A stretch of 64,000 nucleotides of DNA from Pseudonocardia benzenivorans CB1190. Its GTDB lineage: Bacteria > Actinomycetota > Actinomycetes > Mycobacteriales > Pseudonocardiaceae. Location of the stretch: NCBI RefSeq assembly GCF_000196675.2, contig NC_015312.1, positions 1,426,001-1,490,000 on the forward strand, given 5' to 3'. The position numbers were made by a program, and so were the translations under genes. Shown one piece after another: positions 41,553-49,688 of the stretch. A model generated the notes under the pieces. The model saw only the letters and a program-made list of their open reading frames with translations, had not been told where the DNA came from and ran no database searches. Positions within the stretch are counted from its first letter, which is position 1. Each line of letters begins with the position of its first letter.

Positions 41553-43306
41553 TAGCTGTCCTCGCGCCGCGGGGAGAGCGGCAGGAGGAGCGCCGACGGG
41601 TGCCGCGCGTCGTGGTGGACGGCCTGCACCGCCTTGCGCAGCTCGACCGCTGTGTCCAGCGGTTCGCCGGTGTTGGTGTTGCGGTCCCAGCGCGGGAAGT
41701 CGCTCGACGTGACGTGCAGCCGGACGGCGTGGCCGGGCAGGAACGCGTGCGCGAGGTTGCCGAGCCGGATCGTCAGCTCGTGGACCGTGCCGGGCTCGAT
41801 CGGGCCGGGCTCGTCGAACGAGTCGCGGTAGCGGGTCCGGACGAGGCCCTCGGCAAGGTTCTGCGTGAAGCCGTCCGGGTGGACGTCGCTGAGCACCGCG
41901 ACGAAGTCGGTGTCGGGGGCGTCGGTGGCCGCGAAGAGCCGCACGGCGACGGCGCCGACGACGTCGAGCTGCGTGTCGAGGACCTCGCCGGTGTAGACCA
42001 GGACGTCGGCGCGGTCCTGCTTGACCCGCTGGTCGGCGACGCCGCCGCCGACGAAGCGGCCGCCCGCCGTCGGCACCGGGTCGGCGGGGTCGTAGACGTA
42101 GGTGTCGGTGGGGTCGGCCGTGGGCGGGGTGTCGCCGAGCGTGCCGCCTGCCGTCGCGGTGCCGTCGCCGCCCAGGTACAGCGTCGTCCCGACGATGCCG
42201 GCGGGGGGCCAGGACTCCACCTCTCGCCACCGGTTCTCGCCCATCACGAACAGGGTCACCCTGGCCATCGGCAGGCCGGGCCGGTCGTCGGCGAGGATGT
42301 GGTCGAACCAGCGGCGCTGCACCTCGATCAGCGGGAGCGCGGCCTCGGGGCCGAAGTCGATGTCGCCGGTGCCGCCCGAGGTCGGCTGGTTGTAGGGCAG
42401 CAGGTGTGCCCACGGGCCCATGAACAGCGCCTGCCGTTCGCGGGTGGCCGCGGACAGGCCGGTCGTCGAGATGCCGGTGAAGTAGTGCGGGGTGTCGGTG
42501 TTGGCGATGTCGTACCAGGAGCCGATGTGCAGCATCGGGATGTCGATGTCGTGCAGCCGGCGGCGCAGGTCCACCGCCCACCAGTACGGGCCGTCGGTCC
42601 GGTGGTGCAGGACGTCGGCCAGGAACGGCGCGCCCTCGCCGAAGCGGTCGATCCAGTCGCGCAGCGGCAGGTGGCGCAGCGCGTCGTCGGTGAGGGGGCC
42701 GAAGCGGATCGACGGGTCGGCCTTCAGTGCCTCCAGCGCCGCGAGCCGCTCGGTGTCGCCCCGCCGGGTCAGGACGTCGTCGGCCATGTTCATGAAGTAG
42801 CTCAGCGCCCACGACAGCTCGAGGGCGCCGTCGTGGTACCAGTAGTTCTCGTACGCGGCCGCCTGCGCGGAGAGCGGGACCGCCGTGACCAGGTGCGGCG
42901 GGCGCTCCACGGCGGCGAGGTACTGCGAGACCGCGCCGTAGGACTGCCCGAACGTGCCGACGCGACCGTTCGACCCCGGCAGCGTAGCCGCCCACTCGAC
43001 GGCGTCGTAGCCGTCGCGACCCTCGTAGGCGAACGGGTACCAGGCGCCCTCGGAGCCGAACCGGCCCCGGGTGTTCTGCACGACCGTGAGGTATCCGTGC
43101 GACGCGTAGTAGTGCGCCTCGTTGAACGGCTCGGCGAGGTCGTTGAGCTGCTTGCCGTACGGGGTGCGGCGCAGCAGGACCGGCAGCGGGCCGGGGCGCT
43201 GCGGCCGGTACACGTCGGCGATCAGCACCTTGCCGTCGCGGGTCGTCATGGGGACGTCGGTCTCGCGGACGACCTCGTACCGACCCCGTGCTGACTCCAG
43301 ACCCAC
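41552..43306 (-). CDS. CocE/NonD family hydrolase (X-Pro peptidase type)
   Basis: A 584-residue serine hydrolase: N-terminal alpha/beta domain with nucleophile Ser122 in GQSYGA, and a C-terminal jelly-roll region (AVAVRLFAATDAPDTDFVAVLSDVHPDG). This combination is found in cocaine esterase and X-Pro dipeptidyl peptidases. The GTG at 43306 was chosen because GAGGAGG lies 5 bp upstream. Its TAG stop uses the TA beside IS copy 1 and the natural C-terminus appears intact. It is divergent from the alpha/beta hydrolase gene across a symmetrical promoter region. Substrate unknown: ester or amide. Confidence 0.87.
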   Translation of the reverse strand: MGLESARGRYEVVRETDVPMTTRDGKVLIADVYRPQRPGPLPVLLRRTPYGKQLNDLAEPFNEAHYYASHGYLTVVQNTRGRFGSEGAWYPFAYEGRDGYDAVEWAATLPGSNGRVGTFGQSYGAVSQYLAAVERPPHLVTAVPLSAQAAAYENYWYHDGALELSWALSYFMNMADDVLTRRGDTERLAALEALKADPSIRFGPLTDDALRHLPLRDWIDRFGEGAPFLADVLHHRTDGPYWWAVDLRRRLHDIDIPMLHIGSWYDIANTDTPHYFTGISTTGLSAATRERQALFMGPWAHLLPYNQPTSGGTGDIDFGPEAALPLIEVQRRWFDHILADDRPGLPMARVTLFVMGENRWREVESWPPAGIVGTTLYLGGDGTATAGGTLGDTPPTADPTDTYVYDPADPVPTAGGRFVGGGVADQRVKQDRADVLVYTGEVLDTQLDVVGAVAVRLFAATDAPDTDFVAVLSDVHPDGFTQNLAEGLVRTRYRDSFDEPGPIEPGTVHELTIRLGNLAHAFLPGHAVRLHVTSSDFPRWDRNTNTGEPLDTAVELRKAVQAVHHDARHPSALLLPLSPRREDS

Positions 43307-43341
43307 GTCGCCTCCTCGGCCGCGCCCGTCGCGGTCAGGCG

Positions 43342-43374
43342 TTGACAGAAGCATAATAAGAATGATTCTGTCAA
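43342..43374. promoter_or_regulatory. Symmetrical divergent promoter/operator
   Basis: TTGACAGAA (43342-43350) and TTCTGTCAA (43366-43374) form perfect 9-bp arms around an AT-rich core holding a second palindrome, AGAATGATTCT (43359-43369). Each arm supplies a TTGACA -35 box in opposite directions. The site sits between the two divergent hydrolase genes and probably binds a TetR- or MarR-type regulator not encoded next to it. Confidence 0.5.
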
Positions 43375-43458
43375 ACCCTTCTGCGGCGCTGCGGACAGCG
43401 GGTGCGACCTCGGCGTCCGGAGGTGGCCGCGCGACCTCAGCACCGAAGGAGCTCCGCC

Positions 43459-44214
43459 ATGGTCCCGCCCCCGCACATCGTGTTCGTCCACGGCTTTCTC
43501 GACGACGGCGCGACGTGGACCCCGGTGATCGACGCGGTCGACCTGCCCGCGGACCGCGCCGTCACCGTCGACCTGCCGGGGATGGCGGGTGCCCCCGAGC
43601 ACCCCGGACCGTTCACGCTCGACGGCTACGTCGACGAGGTCTCCGCCGTCGTCGACCGGATCGAGGGGCCGGTCGTGCTCGTCGGCCAGAGCATGGGCGC
43701 GCAGGTCGCCGAACTGGTCGCGGCACGCTCCGACCGCGTCGCGGGGCTGGTCCTGCTGACCCCGATGCCGTTGCGGGGCACCCAGCTCCCGGACGAGGCG
43801 GTGGCCCCGTTCCGCGCGCCGGGCGGCGACCTGGAGGGCCTCACGGGCACCCGTCGGGCACTGAGCGCGAACTTCCCCGACGCCGAGCTGGCCCGGCTGA
43901 ACGAGTACGGGGTGCGCATCCCGCCGTCGACGACCGCGGCCGTCGTGGACATCTGGAACCTGGGCACCAGCGGCGAGCGCGCGGAGAGCGCGTACCCCGG
44001 CCCCGTCCTGGTCGTCCGCGGTGCCGCCGACCCGCTGTGCACCGAGGACCTGGTCGCCGCCGAGGTCGCACCACGGTTCCGCGACGTCCGTGTGGCGGTC
44101 GTCGAGGGCGCCGGGCACTGGCCGCACGTCGAGCAGCCGGCGGCACTGGCCCCGCTTCTCGACGAGTTCCTGGGCCGCGCACGGCGCGACGTCGACACCG
44201 CGGTCGGCGGCTGA
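43459..44214 (+). CDS. Alpha/beta hydrolase
   Basis: A 251-residue classic alpha/beta hydrolase: oxyanion HGFLDD, nucleophile Ser78 in VGQSMGAQ, acid residue in GAADPLC and His in GAGHWPHVEQP. AAGGAG precedes the ATG at 43459. It belongs to the esterase / C-C hydrolase group, with no residue that fixes the substrate. A perfect 14-bp-arm hairpin follows. Confidence 0.88.
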   Translation: MVPPPHIVFVHGFLDDGATWTPVIDAVDLPADRAVTVDLPGMAGAPEHPGPFTLDGYVDEVSAVVDRIEGPVVLVGQSMGAQVAELVAARSDRVAGLVLLTPMPLRGTQLPDEAVAPFRAPGGDLEGLTGTRRALSANFPDAELARLNEYGVRIPPSTTAAVVDIWNLGTSGERAESAYPGPVLVVRGAADPLCTEDLVAAEVAPRFRDVRVAVVEGAGHWPHVEQPAALAPLLDEFLGRARRDVDTAVGG

Positions 44215-44220
44215 CGGACA

Positions 44221-44265
44221 CCGGCCCGCACCGGTCTGCGCCCGTCCCGGGCCGGTGCGGGCCGG
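44221..44265 (+). terminator. Terminator hairpin after the alpha/beta hydrolase
   Basis: Perfect arms CCGGCCCGCACCGG (44221-44234) and CCGGTGCGGGCCGG (44252-44265) with a 17-base loop. The rest of the 252-bp gap to the next gene shows only a ribosome site. Confidence 0.65.
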
Positions 44266-44466
44266 GACGGACCCGTGTGGACCCGGGCGAGTCCCTCGCC
44301 CCAGGGCGGTCCCTACCTCTGCGATTGGGGCAGGCCCCCACCGGTCCGGGTGCGCCCTCCCTCGTGAACCGGATGCGCGCTCGTCATCCTCGGAGGGTGC
44401 GCCGCCCGCCGGTCCGCTCGCCGGCGGTCCCGTCGCCGAGGCGGCCGACGGGGGAGGACCACCACG

Positions 44467-46059
44467 ATGACACCGACGACCCGCCGGGCGGCCGTGGCCG
44501 CGCTGGCGCTGATCGCGACGGCGGCGCTCACGGCCTGCACCACGCAGGTCGCGGGCATCGCCGCGGCCCAGGCCGGTCCGGCGGCGGGCAGCAGCACCGC
44601 GGTCGCCGACCCGACCGCGCAGGCCCGCTACTACGGCCAGCACCTCAGCTGGGGCCCCTGCGCCCCGTTCGCCCAGGACGACAGCGAGCGCACCCTCTAC
44701 TCCGGCGCCGGACTCGACTGCGCGACGCTGACCGTCCCGCTCGACTACTCCGCGCCCGACGGCCGCACCGCGAAGGTCGGCGTCCTGCGCCACCGGACGG
44801 ACGGGGCCAAGATCGGCTCGCTCGTCGTCAACCCGGGTGGGCCGGGCGGGTCCGGGATGTCGCTCGCCGCCCAGCTCGGTCCGGCACTGGCCGGCGGCCC
44901 GTTCGACGTCGTCGGGTTCGACCCGCGCGGCGTCGGGGCCAGCACCCCGACGATCGACTGCGCGACCGACCGCGAGCGCGACCGCAACCGCGCCGAGAAC
45001 TTCTTCGACACCTCACCCGCCGGTGTGGCGCACGCCGACGAGGAGAACCGCAAGGCCGCGGCGGAGTGCGTCGAGCGCTCCGGCGGCGCGGACGTCATCG
45101 CCAACTCCGGCACCCGCGACGTCGCCCGCGACATGGACGTCCTGCGGGCCGCCCTCGGCGACGAGAAGCTGACCTACCTCGGCTTCTCCTACGGCACCCG
45201 GATCGGCACGACCTACGCCGAGCTGTTCGGGCGCAACGTCCGGGCCATGGTCCTCGACGGTGCCATCGACCCGATGGAGGACCCCGTCGCCTCGGGCTTC
45301 GCGCAGATGGCGGGCTTCCAGCAGGCCTTCGACACCTTCGCCGCCGCGTGTGCCGCAGCCGCAAACTGCCCGCTGGGCACCGACCCCGCACGGACGACGC
45401 AGGCGTTCCAGGCGCTGGCCCGGCCGCTGATCGACAAACCCGCGCCGGTGCGCGGTGACAGCCGGACGCTCTCGTTCTCCGACGCCGTGACGGCCGTCGT
45501 CGCGTCGCTCTACAGCCCGGAGCAGTGGCCGGGCCTGACCGCGGCGCTCACCGACCTGAAGGCGGGCGACGGCACCGCGATGATGGCGCTGGCCGATGCG
45601 TACAACGGCCGCACCCCGGCCGGCACCTACGACAACGACCAGGAGGCGCTGTCCGTCGTCAACTGCGCCGACGGCGACCGGATCAGCGACCGCGCGGTCA
45701 TCGCCGACGCGACCCGCCGGGTGAACGAGGCCGCGCCGTTCCAGGACCCGGGCCGGCCCGCGCCGGCCTCGCCCGGGGTGTGCACCTACCTGCCCGTGGA
45801 GCCGGCCGCACCGCACGTCCCGCAGGTGGCGGGTCTGCCGCAGACGCTCGTCATCTCGACGACCGGCGACCCGTCCACGCCCTACCAGGGCGGGGTGAAC
45901 CTGGCGAAGGCCCTCGGGGCGCGGCTGCTGACCGTCGAGGGCACCAAGCACACCGCCGCCCTGCAGGGCAACGAGTGCGTCGACGACGTCGTCGGGAACT
46001 ACCTGGTCAACCTGCAGTTGCCCAGCGCCGACGCCCGGTGCGCGGCGAAGACGAGCTAG
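44467..46059 (+). CDS. Secreted lipoprotein alpha/beta hydrolase, tripeptidyl aminopeptidase type
   Basis: A 530-residue lipoprotein: signal peptide with lipobox LTAC (Cys24), then an alpha/beta hydrolase domain with oxyanion NPGGPGGSG, nucleophile Ser241 in GFSYGTRIG, acid residue in STTGDPSTPY and His in GTKHT. A C-terminal TAP-like domain follows. It resembles actinomycete tripeptidyl aminopeptidases and mycobacterial Hip1/CaeA. It should act outside the membrane on peptides or esters. Its TAG stop lies in the CTAG target of IS copy 2 and is preserved. Confidence 0.9.
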   Translation: MTPTTRRAAVAALALIATAALTACTTQVAGIAAAQAGPAAGSSTAVADPTAQARYYGQHLSWGPCAPFAQDDSERTLYSGAGLDCATLTVPLDYSAPDGRTAKVGVLRHRTDGAKIGSLVVNPGGPGGSGMSLAAQLGPALAGGPFDVVGFDPRGVGASTPTIDCATDRERDRNRAENFFDTSPAGVAHADEENRKAAAECVERSGGADVIANSGTRDVARDMDVLRAALGDEKLTYLGFSYGTRIGTTYAELFGRNVRAMVLDGAIDPMEDPVASGFAQMAGFQQAFDTFAAACAAAANCPLGTDPARTTQAFQALARPLIDKPAPVRGDSRTLSFSDAVTAVVASLYSPEQWPGLTAALTDLKAGDGTAMMALADAYNGRTPAGTYDNDQEALSVVNCADGDRISDRAVIADATRRVNEAAPFQDPGRPAPASPGVCTYLPVEPAAPHVPQVAGLPQTLVISTTGDPSTPYQGGVNLAKALGARLLTVEGTKHTAALQGNECVDDVVGNYLVNLQLPSADARCAAKTS

Positions 46060-47251
46060 TGCCTCGATCGAGAACGTTGGCGTTGTAACCCGGCTGCGGT
46101 GATCGGCTGAGAGGCTGTCGTCGGAGGTGGGCGATGGCACGGCAGCCTGAGGTGTTCGTGCGGGATCTGGATCCGGCCGAGGCGCAACGACTGGTAAAGA
46201 TCACCCGCACCGCGCGGGACCGGGTCCGGCTGCGCCGGGCAGGGATCGTGCTCGCCTCGGTCCAAGGCCGCACCGCAACCGAGGCCGCAGCGATGTTCGC
46301 CGCGACCCCGCAGTACGCGCGGGAGGTGATCCACGCGTTCAACGACAAGGGGTTCGCGGCTCTGGACCCAAAATGGAGCGGGGGCCGACCTCCTAAGTTC
46401 GGCCCCCACACCCGCGAGTTGATCTGCCGGGTCGCCCGGACCCCTCCACAGCAGGTCGGACTCCCGTTCACCACATGGAGCCTGTCCAAGCTGGTCGAGC
46501 ATCTGCGCGAGCGGCACCGGGTCGAGATCAGCACCGACACCGTCCGACGTGTCCTGCGCGCCGCCGGGGTGCGCTGGCAGGCCACGAAGACCTGGAAGGC
46601 CAGCAACGATCCACAGTTCGCGCAGAAGATGGCCCGGATCCTCGACCTCTACGACCGCTCCGCCGCCGGGCAACTGACCAGCGGCGCCAGGGTGATCTGC
46701 GTGGACGAGTTCGGGCCGCTGAACCTGCAACCCCGCCCCGGGCGGTGGCTGGTTCCCCACCCCGAGGCCCCGGGCCCGGCTGCGCCGCAACCTACAACCC
46801 GCTACGGCGGGGTCCGGCACATGCTCGCCGGACTCGACCTGGCCTCCGGGCAGCTGTTCTACCGGCTGCGCGACCGCAAACGCTGGCAGGAGTTCCTCGC
46901 GTTCCTTCGCCAGCTCCGCACCCGGTTCCCCCGCGGGCGACTGCACATCATCTGCGACAACTTCTCCCCACACCGCAAGGCCGAAGTCGCCGACTGGTGC
47001 AACGACCACGACGTCGAGCTCGTGTTCACCCCGACCTACGCCTCGTGGCTGAACTGGATCGAGAGCGAGTTCACCGCCCTGCGCTACTTCACCCTCGACG
47101 GCAGCGACTACCCCTCCCACACCGCCCAGGAAGCCGCCATCGCCGGCTACGTCCGCTGGGCCAACCGCCACGCCCGACCCAAGAAGCGCTTCGCTCCCGA
47201 GTCCAGGATCCGCAGGCCCGATTACCTACCGAACGTTGCCTGACGAGGCAC
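46059..47251 (+). mobile_element. IS630-family insertion sequence, copy 2 (inverted)
   Basis: A 1193-bp element with the same ends as copy 1 (GTGCCTCG/CGAGGCAC), flanked by TA (46057-46058 and 47252-47253). It is 6 bp longer than copy 1 because of six small insertions within one tract of the transposase gene near 46740-46800. Removing it restores AGCTAG at the end of the peptidase gene. Confidence 0.9.
46134..47243 (+). CDS. IS630-family transposase, copy 2 (altered segment)
   Basis: Identical in outline to copy 1, with all three DDE residues, but residues about 203-223 differ. Copy 1 reads RPGRGWFPTRGPARLRATYNR; copy 2 reads RPGRWLVPHPEAPGP and so on. Six scattered single-base insertions at G or C runs change the frame several times and then restore it. 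The changed stretch lies between the first two catalytic aspartates, so activity is doubtful. It may instead be a sequencing or consensus artefact. Confidence 0.85.
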   Translation: MARQPEVFVRDLDPAEAQRLVKITRTARDRVRLRRAGIVLASVQGRTATEAAAMFAATPQYAREVIHAFNDKGFAALDPKWSGGRPPKFGPHTRELICRVARTPPQQVGLPFTTWSLSKLVEHLRERHRVEISTDTVRRVLRAAGVRWQATKTWKASNDPQFAQKMARILDLYDRSAAGQLTSGARVICVDEFGPLNLQPRPGRWLVPHPEAPGPAAPQPTTRYGGVRHMLAGLDLASGQLFYRLRDRKRWQEFLAFLRQLRTRFPRGRLHIICDNFSPHRKAEVADWCNDHDVELVFTPTYASWLNWIESEFTALRYFTLDGSDYPSHTAQEAAIAGYVRWANRHARPKKRFAPESRIRRPDYLPNVA

Positions 47252-47260
47252 TAGACGCCC

Positions 47261-47321
47261 CCTGGCGCGACGCCAGGAGCGAGCGGCGGCCGTCCGGACG
47301 GGTTCCGGGCGGCCGCCGCTC
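47261..47321 (+). terminator. Two hairpins downstream of IS copy 2
   Basis: CCTGGCG/CGCCAGG (47261-47277) and GAGCGGCGGCC/GGCCGCCGCTC (47281-47321) are consecutive stems just outside the element. Before IS insertion they would have followed the peptidase gene and ended its transcript. The rest of the 354-bp gap to 47605 shows no other gene or clear promoter. Confidence 0.5.
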
Positions 47322-47605
47322 GTCCGTGGGCGGCGTTCGCCCGTTTTCGCCGACCTGTGCCACCGCCCGGCGGCGACCCGCGGCCACACTGTTCGCGGCC
47401 GAACCGCGCGCCGGTCGCGGCAGCGCTCCTCGATCGTGAGAACATCGTCGATAGCCGGACCGGATCCGACCGGGAGTTGCCAGCGCCACGTGAACTGCGT
47501 GATGTCGCGCGACACGTATCGGTGGCGGCACACACCGCAATGGTGATGTGATCCGGTGGACACGGTGCCGACCAGGCACCCACATGACTACAGAAGGAGA
47601 TTCAG

Positions 47606-48247
47606 GTGGCGGATGACGCTGCGTCGTCAGTCCTGTCGATCCAGGGCGAGCAGCAGCAGCAGGAGACCGGATACGTCAAGGCCTCGGAGGAGGACGTCGA
47701 CCTCTACGTCGACCGTGTCTCCGACGAGGTGCTGGCCTGCCGCGAACGTGGTCGGCACCTGTTCCCGACGATTCGGCAGGCGGGGATCCATTTCACCGAC
47801 GTCGATCGTGACGGCCTGTTCATCCGGCGGCTGACCTGCACGTGCTGTGAGCTCGCGGTCAAGGTCGAGAAGTGGGAGGGCGTCCGGCAGCGGGGCCGCA
47901 CCCGGTTCGCCCGGGTCGCCTCGAACCTCGAGTACCGCACGGGCAGCGACGGTCAGGTCTACCTGGCGCCGAGTGGTCGGGGACACATGACCCCGCGCCA
48001 GATCGGCGACTCGGTGGCGTCGAAGGCGCTCGCGGGGCAGAGCATCACCGCCTTGCGCAAGGCGGCCGCGAAGGCTGCCGCGGAGGCCAAGGCGGCGTCC
48101 GAGGCGCCCATCACCAACGCGCGGAAGGCCCCTGCGGCCGCCGAGAAGCCCGCCGCGGCCGAGGCGAAGAAGCCGGCGCGCAAGCCGGCGGCCCGCAAGC
48201 CCGCCGCTCGTCGTACCTCGGGTGGTCGGGCTCGGAAGGAGTCGTGA
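47606..48247 (+). CDS. Unrecognised protein with histone-like Lys/Ala/Pro tail
   Basis: A 213-residue protein of unknown family. The N-terminal two-thirds has EEDVDLYVDRVSDEVLACRERGRHLFPTIRQAGIHF, a CTCCE cysteine cluster (about 75-78) and RGHMTPRQIGDSVASKAL. The last 75 residues are Ala/Lys/Pro-rich with repeated KPAAR units (AKKPARKPAARKPAARR), like the DNA-binding tail of actinobacterial HupB or histone H1-like proteins. The GTG start has AAGGAG upstream. It is 3 bp from the Lsr2-like gene, so the two probably act together on DNA (inference). Confidence 0.7.
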   Translation: MADDAASSVLSIQGEQQQQETGYVKASEEDVDLYVDRVSDEVLACRERGRHLFPTIRQAGIHFTDVDRDGLFIRRLTCTCCELAVKVEKWEGVRQRGRTRFARVASNLEYRTGSDGQVYLAPSGRGHMTPRQIGDSVASKALAGQSITALRKAAAKAAAEAKAASEAPITNARKAPAAAEKPAAAEAKKPARKPAARKPAARRTSGGRARKES

Positions 48248-48250
48248 TCG

Positions 48251-48718
48251 ATGGGAATCCGTGAGATTCGGTACTGCGACGTCAGCGGGACCGAGGAGGA
48301 CGTCGAGACCCACGAGCTCAACATCGACCAGATGCACGTCCGGATCGATCTGGCCGGCGTGGAGTACCGGAAGCTGCTCGCGCTCCTGCAGCCCTACCTC
48401 GACGCGGGCACGATCGAGGCGTCGGTCCCGGGGTACGGGACGGGCCGACCGGCGGCGCGCACCAGCACCGGGCTGACGGCCGAGGAACGGACCCAGCTGC
48501 GCCTCTGGGCCGAGGCGCAGGGCATCGAGGTGCCCTCGAACAACCGGTTCAAGCGGTCTCTCGTCGAGCGGTGGCGCGCGCGCGACAACGAGGGGGCCGC
48601 CGACTCCGGGGAGTACGGCGACGACGAGTACGACGAGTACGACGGCGACGACGAGTACGACTCGGACGAGGACGGCTCCGCCGAGCACGAGTCCGACGAG
48701 GCCGCGGCCAAGGCCTGA
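48251..48718 (+). CDS. Lsr2-family nucleoid protein with acidic tail
   Basis: A 155-residue protein. The N-terminal 55 residues resemble the Lsr2 dimerisation domain (ETHELNIDQMHVRIDLAGVEYRKLLALLQPYLDAG). A C-terminal helix pair LTAEERTQLRLWAEAQGIEVPSNNRFKRSLVERW corresponds to the Lsr2 DNA-binding domain (IREWARRNG...RGRIPADVI), but the minor-groove RGR is replaced by NRF. An added 40-residue Asp/Glu/Tyr tail is not part of ordinary Lsr2. AAGGAG precedes the ATG. The acidic tail may mimic DNA or bind the basic tail of the upstream protein (inference). Confidence 0.8.
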   Translation: MGIREIRYCDVSGTEEDVETHELNIDQMHVRIDLAGVEYRKLLALLQPYLDAGTIEASVPGYGTGRPAARTSTGLTAEERTQLRLWAEAQGIEVPSNNRFKRSLVERWRARDNEGAADSGEYGDDEYDEYDGDDEYDSDEDGSAEHESDEAAAKA

Positions 48719-48747
48719 CCGGCCGGGCCGTGACGGCCCGCGACCGC

Positions 48748-48790
48748 ACCGGCCCCGCGCCCCCCGCAGAGAGGGGGGCGCGGGGCCGGT
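48748..48790. terminator. Strong 18-bp-arm terminator between convergent genes
   Basis: Perfect 18-bp arms starting ACCGGCCCC (48748-48765) and ending GGGGCCGGT (48773-48790) with a 7-base loop. It separates the Lsr2-like gene from the converging AlaX-like gene and can serve both. Confidence 0.85.
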
Positions 48791-48813
48791 CGGCGCTCCG
48801 GGCCCCGCCGGCT

Positions 48814-49557
48814 CTAGAGCACCCGCACCCGCAGCCGCCGGAACCCGCGGCCCTTGTTCTCGACCTTGACGACCTCGACGCGGCCGATCAGCTTCGTCGA
48901 CGCGACGTGCGTGCCGCCGTCGGCCTGCTGGTCGAGGCCGTCGATGTCGACGACGCGGATCGTCTCCAGGTCCTCGGGCAGCAGGTCGGCCGCCGTCCGG
49001 ACGAGGTTCGGGATCGCGAACGCCTCCGCGCGCGGCAGCAGCCGGGCCGCGATCGGCCGGTCGAGGGCGATCTCGGCGTTGGCGGCCTCGGCGACCCGGT
49101 CCTTGAAGTCCGGCGGCACCTGCGGCAGGTCGAAGTCCATCCGGGCGGTGAGCGGCTCCATGTTGCCGCCCGTCACCTTGGCGCCGAAGTCGCGGAACAC
49201 CACCGCCGTGAGGACGTGCAACCCGCTGTGGGTGCGCATCAGGCCGGTGCGGCGCTCGTCGTCGATCGCACCGCGGACCGCGGTCCCCGTCGCCGGGACC
49301 GGGTCGCCCTCGGCGGGGACGAGGTAGAGGTCGTCACCGCGGACGGTGCCGACGATGCGCGTCCGCACCCCGCCCCACAGCAGCACGCCCTCGTCGGGCG
49401 GCTGGCCGCCGCCACCAGGGTAGAACGCCGACCTGTCGAGCACGATCCCGCGCTCCGGGTCGACGGCCACGACCGTCGCGGTGAAGTCGCGGACGTCCGG
49501 ATCGGCCAGGTCGAGTCGGTGGGTGTGCCCGTGCCGGGTGACGTCGTCGGCAGCCAT
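48814..49557 (-). CDS. AlaX-like alanyl-tRNA editing protein
   Basis: A 247-residue protein of the AlaX / threonyl-alanyl-tRNA second additional domain family: RSAFYPGGGGQPPDEG, the zinc motif H110-x3-H114 (RTHSGLHVL) and GGTH with His217. In canonical editing sites the fourth ligand is Cys in CGGTH; here it is Asp213 (ADGGTH). Aspartate could still bind metal, or activity may be altered. It hydrolyses mischarged Ser- or Gly-tRNA(Ala) in the family. The ATG at 49557 was chosen over an upstream in-frame start because alignment to the family begins there. Confidence 0.82.
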   Translation of the reverse strand: MAADDVTRHGHTHRLDLADPDVRDFTATVVAVDPERGIVLDRSAFYPGGGGQPPDEGVLLWGGVRTRIVGTVRGDDLYLVPAEGDPVPATGTAVRGAIDDERRTGLMRTHSGLHVLTAVVFRDFGAKVTGGNMEPLTARMDFDLPQVPPDFKDRVAEAANAEIALDRPIAARLLPRAEAFAIPNLVRTAADLLPEDLETIRVVDIDGLDQQADGGTHVASTKLIGRVEVVKVENKGRGFRRLRVRVL

Positions 49558-49688
49558 GACGGCGACCCTATGCCCTGGCTCACGGCGACCGCGCTGAACC
49601 GGTCCGGCGCGCGGACCGTCCGGGGACACGTGCGTTCCGACCGATTCCTGTGCTCTGCTGGGACCGGACGCGACGACAGGGAGCGGCG

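Noticed and set aside
40366..47251. A composite transposon formed by two inverted IS630 copies carrying three hydrolase genes
   Set aside because: Removing copy 1 rebuilds a CTAG that is the overlapping stop of two complete converging genes, and removing copy 2 rebuilds the stop of a complete gene. Two independent simple insertions explain this; TA duplications alone cannot prove joint movement.
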